A stretch of 64,000 nt of DNA from Heterohyrax brucei (lineage: Eukaryota; Chordata; Mammalia; Hyracoidea; Procaviidae). Made by a program: the position numbers and the translations under genes. The DNA lies in the NCBI GenBank assembly GCA_028571685.1, contig CM053146.1, positions 24,215,431 to 24,279,430 of the forward strand. Direction: 5' to 3'. The notes beneath the pieces are model-generated. The model did no database searches. It was not told the origin of the DNA and saw nothing but the letters and a program-made list of their open reading frames with translations. Shown here piece after piece: positions 60,460 to 64,000 of this stretch (position 1 is the first letter of the stretch; every line of letters begins with the position of its first letter).

Positions 60460-61907
60460 CTATTGACAATGTGATGGATACCTCTTCTTTCCTTTTCCTT
60501 TTCTTTTCCTTTTTTGGCAACTGGTCTTTTCTCTTTTGCCAAGCCAGCCAAGTGCCATTAGCTTTCCCACTTATGCGCATCTTTGAAATATTTTAAACAG
60601 TTTTAGCTATTATTCTCAAAACTACTCGTAACCAAATGGAGAAATAAGAACTGTCGTTATTGTAACAAATTTACCATATAAGTTTTGCAAGTTCTCTGAG
60701 CTCCTCGGGCCGCAAGTTTTTATGTTTGTGAAACAGAACAACCGTTCTTAGTAGACACTGAGGTATTGGAGTGTTGGGACCACACCTTTTAATCTTCCGT
60801 ATGTTACCACGTAGAGCCTTGTCTCGGGCTCTGCCCACACAGATGCTCAGAACATGCTTGCTAATGGAAGATTTTTATGATCACTGATAGAAAGATAGCA
60901 TAAATGCAAAACATGATTTTTCCCTTGCCCCAAGTTACCCAGGAGCATCATTCTCATTCAGAGATGACCACGTTTCAGGAAGTGGGTCTCATAAAACATA
61001 CAATTTAATGAAGCCATCTGGGAAGATGATAGTCATATAAATGCAAGATATTGATATTATCTGGCTACTCGGGGAAATACCATGTAAATGAAGGTGCAAC
61101 CCAGCTCCATAATTCAAATCAAGTATTGATGTACAAGGTCTTTGGATAATGGCCTTTGCAGATTGATAGTCTCACAAATCTAAGGTTCCCTTTCTCTCCT
61201 CCCTTGCAATTTTGCTATTTTTTGCAGTGAGATTTTATTTTACTTTTTGTAAAATGTCTCCCCTCTCCCCCAAGAAGACCCTATTAATGTCAATCAGGAG
61301 TCTTGGAACAGAGATTTGACATCTGTTTCCACTGCTTTTTTGTTGTTGTTGTTGTTAGGGTTTCTTCTCTTGAAGAAAGAAATGATGCAAACAACACAGA
61401 CATTTCTTTATTGCTTCAGTAATTACACAGAGTGTTCAGTTATTCAAAATCCCAGTTGTTCAGCTGCTTTCTTTTTTTAGTCTTCCAGCAGGCAGGTGTG
61501 ATCTACTCTTGATCTTATCCAGAAGACTGCTCTAAATGAAACCATCCAATGACCTATACTCTTTTAACCAATGTTACCACTTTTCTCAGAGAGAAAATTG
61601 CTAAAATCATGCCAAATTCAATGACAAAATGGGAACAATCAGCAAGCCTCAGCACTATCCATCCTTTATGTAGGTTGGAAACAAGCTGATACATTTCCTC
61701 CACTCTTAAGATTCTGTCTTACTACCTTTGCTGAAAAAAATAACCATTAATGTTTAGGAAGCAGCTGCCCCAATGTGTAAAACAAAGGCACCCTGGGCTT
61801 TTTTCCACCTCTCTAAGAAAGAATGGGATCCATCATTTGTTGCACCTGCTGAAACACTGTTTGACCCTATCTAGCCCAACTCCCCCCTTGAGCACCAAAA
61901 AACAAAC
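60460..61907. other. Intergenic DNA, nothing recognised
   Basis: Apart from the pyrimidine tract and a short (TTG)n near 61340, no feature was recognised. Confidence 0.4.
60480..60515. repeat. Pyrimidine-rich simple repeat
   Basis: Repeated ttcctttt units. Confidence 0.75.
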
Positions 61908-62250
61908 CAAATAAACAAACCCAGTGCTGCTGAGTTCATTCTGACTCATGGCAACACCATGTATGTTAGAGAACTGCAATTCATATGGTTTTCAGAGGTA
62001 GGTAGTCAGGCTTTCCAGTTAGAAGAAGAGAACTTACCTAGTTTTGAACACCTTTCCTTACATCCCTCGAGAGCTTTTTGAGATTTTAACTCAATATCCA
62101 TACTGACCTGCTCCACTAAATTTTCTTGGCTGTAATCTTTGGGGAGAAGATCTCCAGGCCTTTCTTCTACAGTATCAATGGTTGGGTTCAAACTGTCAAT
62201 CTTCAAGTTAGTAGTTGAGTGCAAGTCATTTGTGCCACCTAGGGACTTCC
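61908..62250 (-). mobile_element. AfroSINE, long form, with an unexplained insert
   Basis: The tail (gctgagttcattctgactca) is at 61925-61990 and the head half (ttcaaactgtcaatcttcaa to gccacctagggac) at 62130-62248. About 130 nt between them match no part of the SINE. Confidence 0.7.
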
Positions 62251-62277
62251 CTCTGCCAAAAAAAAAAAAAAAAAAAA

Positions 62278-62403
62278 TTCACTGACCCTATAGGTCAGAG
62301 CAGAACAGCCCCATAAAATTTCCAGGAAGCACCTGGTGAATATAAACTGCCAACCTTTATGGTTAGCAGACATAGCACCTAACCATTATGCCACTGGGAT
62401 TTC
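62278..62403 (-). mobile_element. AfroSINE
   Basis: Minus copy whose tail is replaced by a run of about 20 A (62258-62277). Confidence 0.8.
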
Positions 62404-62967
62404 CCCCTTCATCACACACACCAATAAAGACACTCCATCACAATATTCTTCCCAGAGATTGTTATGGTTCATAAACATTGTCTAAGGGGGTATGTGGTGG
62501 GTTTGTGGTCTTACGGACCACACAGTGTTCATCTTGAGAATACATGCAGCAGGGGTTGGGGATATAGAGGCAGAAAGGTTGTTCCAAATACTTTGACTGG
62601 CTGATGACTGAGATGGGTAGGGTGGATAGGAAGCTGATCTTTAATCATTTTCATTCTCATTAGAGAAGATCCTTCTCCCATTGCTCATCTTCTTGCATCC
62701 CTAAACTCCAGCCTAAAAGCAATTATGACCCAGAGCTGACAGCCAAGACCCTTGCATGCCTTATAACGCGGGAACAAGTTTGCGTTCTCAGATGTGGAGT
62801 AGGAAGAATTACATGCCCTCTTTTTTCTCCTGCTCTGCCAGGCACTGTCATTTCCAGTCCTTGGTGAGAAAGGATTATTCTGAGTTACAGCCTAATAAGA
62901 CTAATGGGAAGGCTACAGTTTGGAAGTCATATAAGTAAGCTCACATAGTGAGCATTGTAAGTTAGAT

Positions 62968-63118
62968 GGGAACCCTTGTGGTGTAGTGGTTAAGTGCTGT
63001 CACTGCTAACCAAAAGATTAGCAGTTCAAATCCACCAGGCACTCCTTGGAAACTCTGTGGGTCAGTTCCACTCTATCCTATTGGGTTGCTATGAGTCAGA
63101 ACTTGGCAGCAGTGGTAT
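62968..63118 (+). mobile_element. AfroSINE
   Basis: Plus copy starting gggaacccttgtggtgtagt. Confidence 0.88.
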
Positions 63119-63126
63119 AAGTCAGA

Positions 63127-63292
63127 AGAGGACCCTGGTGGTGTAGTGGTTAAGAGCTATGACTGCTAACCAAAAGGTCGGCAGTTCGAACCCACTAGAG
63201 GTTCCTTGGAAACTGTATCAGCCATTCTACTCTGTAGCATAGGGTTGCTGTGAGTTGGAACTGACTTGACAGCAATTGTTTTTTTCTTTTGT
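63127..63292 (+). mobile_element. AfroSINE
   Basis: Plus copy in tandem with the previous one, starting gaccctggtggtgtagtgg; box B aggtcggcagttcgaaccc is near consensus. Confidence 0.9.
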
Positions 63293-63307
63293 TTCTTTAA
63301 TGAGTCA

Positions 63308-63530
63308 GCTGGAACTCTCTAGGTGGTACAAATGGTTAAGCACTTGACTGCTCTCCAAAAGCTTGATGGTTCAAATACACTCAGAGGAACTTCAGAAGAA
63401 AGCCATGGTGATCTGCTTCTGACAGGTCACAACCATAAGAATCCTACAGAGTGCACTTCTGCTCTGAAACACATGGGGTTATCAAAAGTTGGAATCGACT
63501 TTGTAGAAACAGCAGGTGCTAGTGCTGGTG
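63308..63530 (+). mobile_element. AfroSINE, long form
   Basis: The only plus-strand long-form copy: head ctctaggtggtacaaatggtt, then ggtgatctgcttctgacagg and catggggttatcaaaagttgg tail. Confidence 0.8.
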
Positions 63531-63655
63531 GTAGTGATGGTACCAGGCATAGGCATATAGAAGGGAAGCAGACCCAGTGAGTTCTCATCCTGGCAGGAAT
63601 CTCATAGTTGACTTGATTACATAAACTTGTGAATATTCTCAATATTATTCTCAAC

Positions 63656-63677
63656 TTTTTTTTTTTTTTTTTTTTGG
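63656..63677. repeat. T homopolymer
   Basis: About 22 T; no element of matching orientation was recognised next to it. Confidence 0.85.
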
Positions 63678-64000
63678 TCATGCTGCAAAACATGAAACTA
63701 ATTGCAAGGGCAGTGACAACCATAGTCTGAATACCCCCTAAGGATTGGAACTCATACTCCAGAGATTACAAATAGAGGAGTAATTCCAGTTCCATAACTG
63801 AATCATTCTAAGCATCTAAACAGCTGATATTAGGATATCAACAACTGGTTAGGTGAGGGGGAACAAAGGATTTGTGACAAATAAAGAATATATACACCAG
63901 AAAAAGCCTTTTGATGTCTCATAAAACATTATGTGTCATTTTGCATATCGTACAGATTTAAACCAACATTTCTATGTGCTGTGTAATATTCATTCTATTT

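Overview
This window is mammalian genomic DNA, almost certainly afrotherian and most likely from a paenungulate such as an elephant. It holds about fifty copies or fragments of the tRNA-derived AfroSINE family, several copies of an RTE/BovB-type LINE that shares its 3' end with those SINEs, and L1 subfamilies with long non-human 3'UTRs. No prokaryotic, viral-genome or plasmid features were seen. The species call is an inference from repeat content alone.

The one protein-coding gene I can support is INSIG2 on the minus strand. Its complete 225-codon reading frame is recovered as five coding exons: 22787-22544, 8481-8357, 3681-3515, 3342-3243 and 1882-1841. Every junction has GT/AG ends, the phases are consistent, and the coding total is 678 nt. 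The 3'UTR runs leftward from 1840, with AATAAA candidates at 955-960, 283-288 and 85-90. The 5' non-coding part of the ATG exon begins at 22919. Upstream lies a CpG-rich, TATA-less promoter (about 33560-34480) with GC boxes, two duplicated ETS modules and a minus-strand YY1 motif. Exon 1 should start there, but its donor could not be fixed. INSIG2 retains SCAP-SREBP and HMG-CoA reductase in the sterol-regulated ER circuit; no partner gene lies in the window.

Layout: 1-1840 INSIG2 3'UTR; 1883-22543 INSIG2 introns with SINEs, a solo LTR (7292-7739), a full-length L1 (12186-19182) antisense to the gene, and an RTE copy (19500-20628); 22544-22919 the ATG exon; 22920 to about 34000 intron 1 with RTE, LTR and L1 fragments; 33560-34480 the promoter CpG island; 34480-64000 apparently intergenic DNA upstream of INSIG2. 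The upstream region contains an old L1 split by an RTE insertion (36750-40760), dense nested SINEs (41484-48350), a long RTE (55291-57508), an ERVL-type LTR (57752-58263), a twin-primed L1 (58368-59051) and a possible TIR element (60151-60459).

I found no new biochemical system. The best leads are evolutionary: the roughly 450-nt inter-ORF spacer of the L1 with an 87-codon frame, a twin-priming L1 inversion, RTE/SINE tail sharing, nested insertions dated by target-site duplications, an overlapping uORF in INSIG2, and duplicated ETS modules in its promoter.
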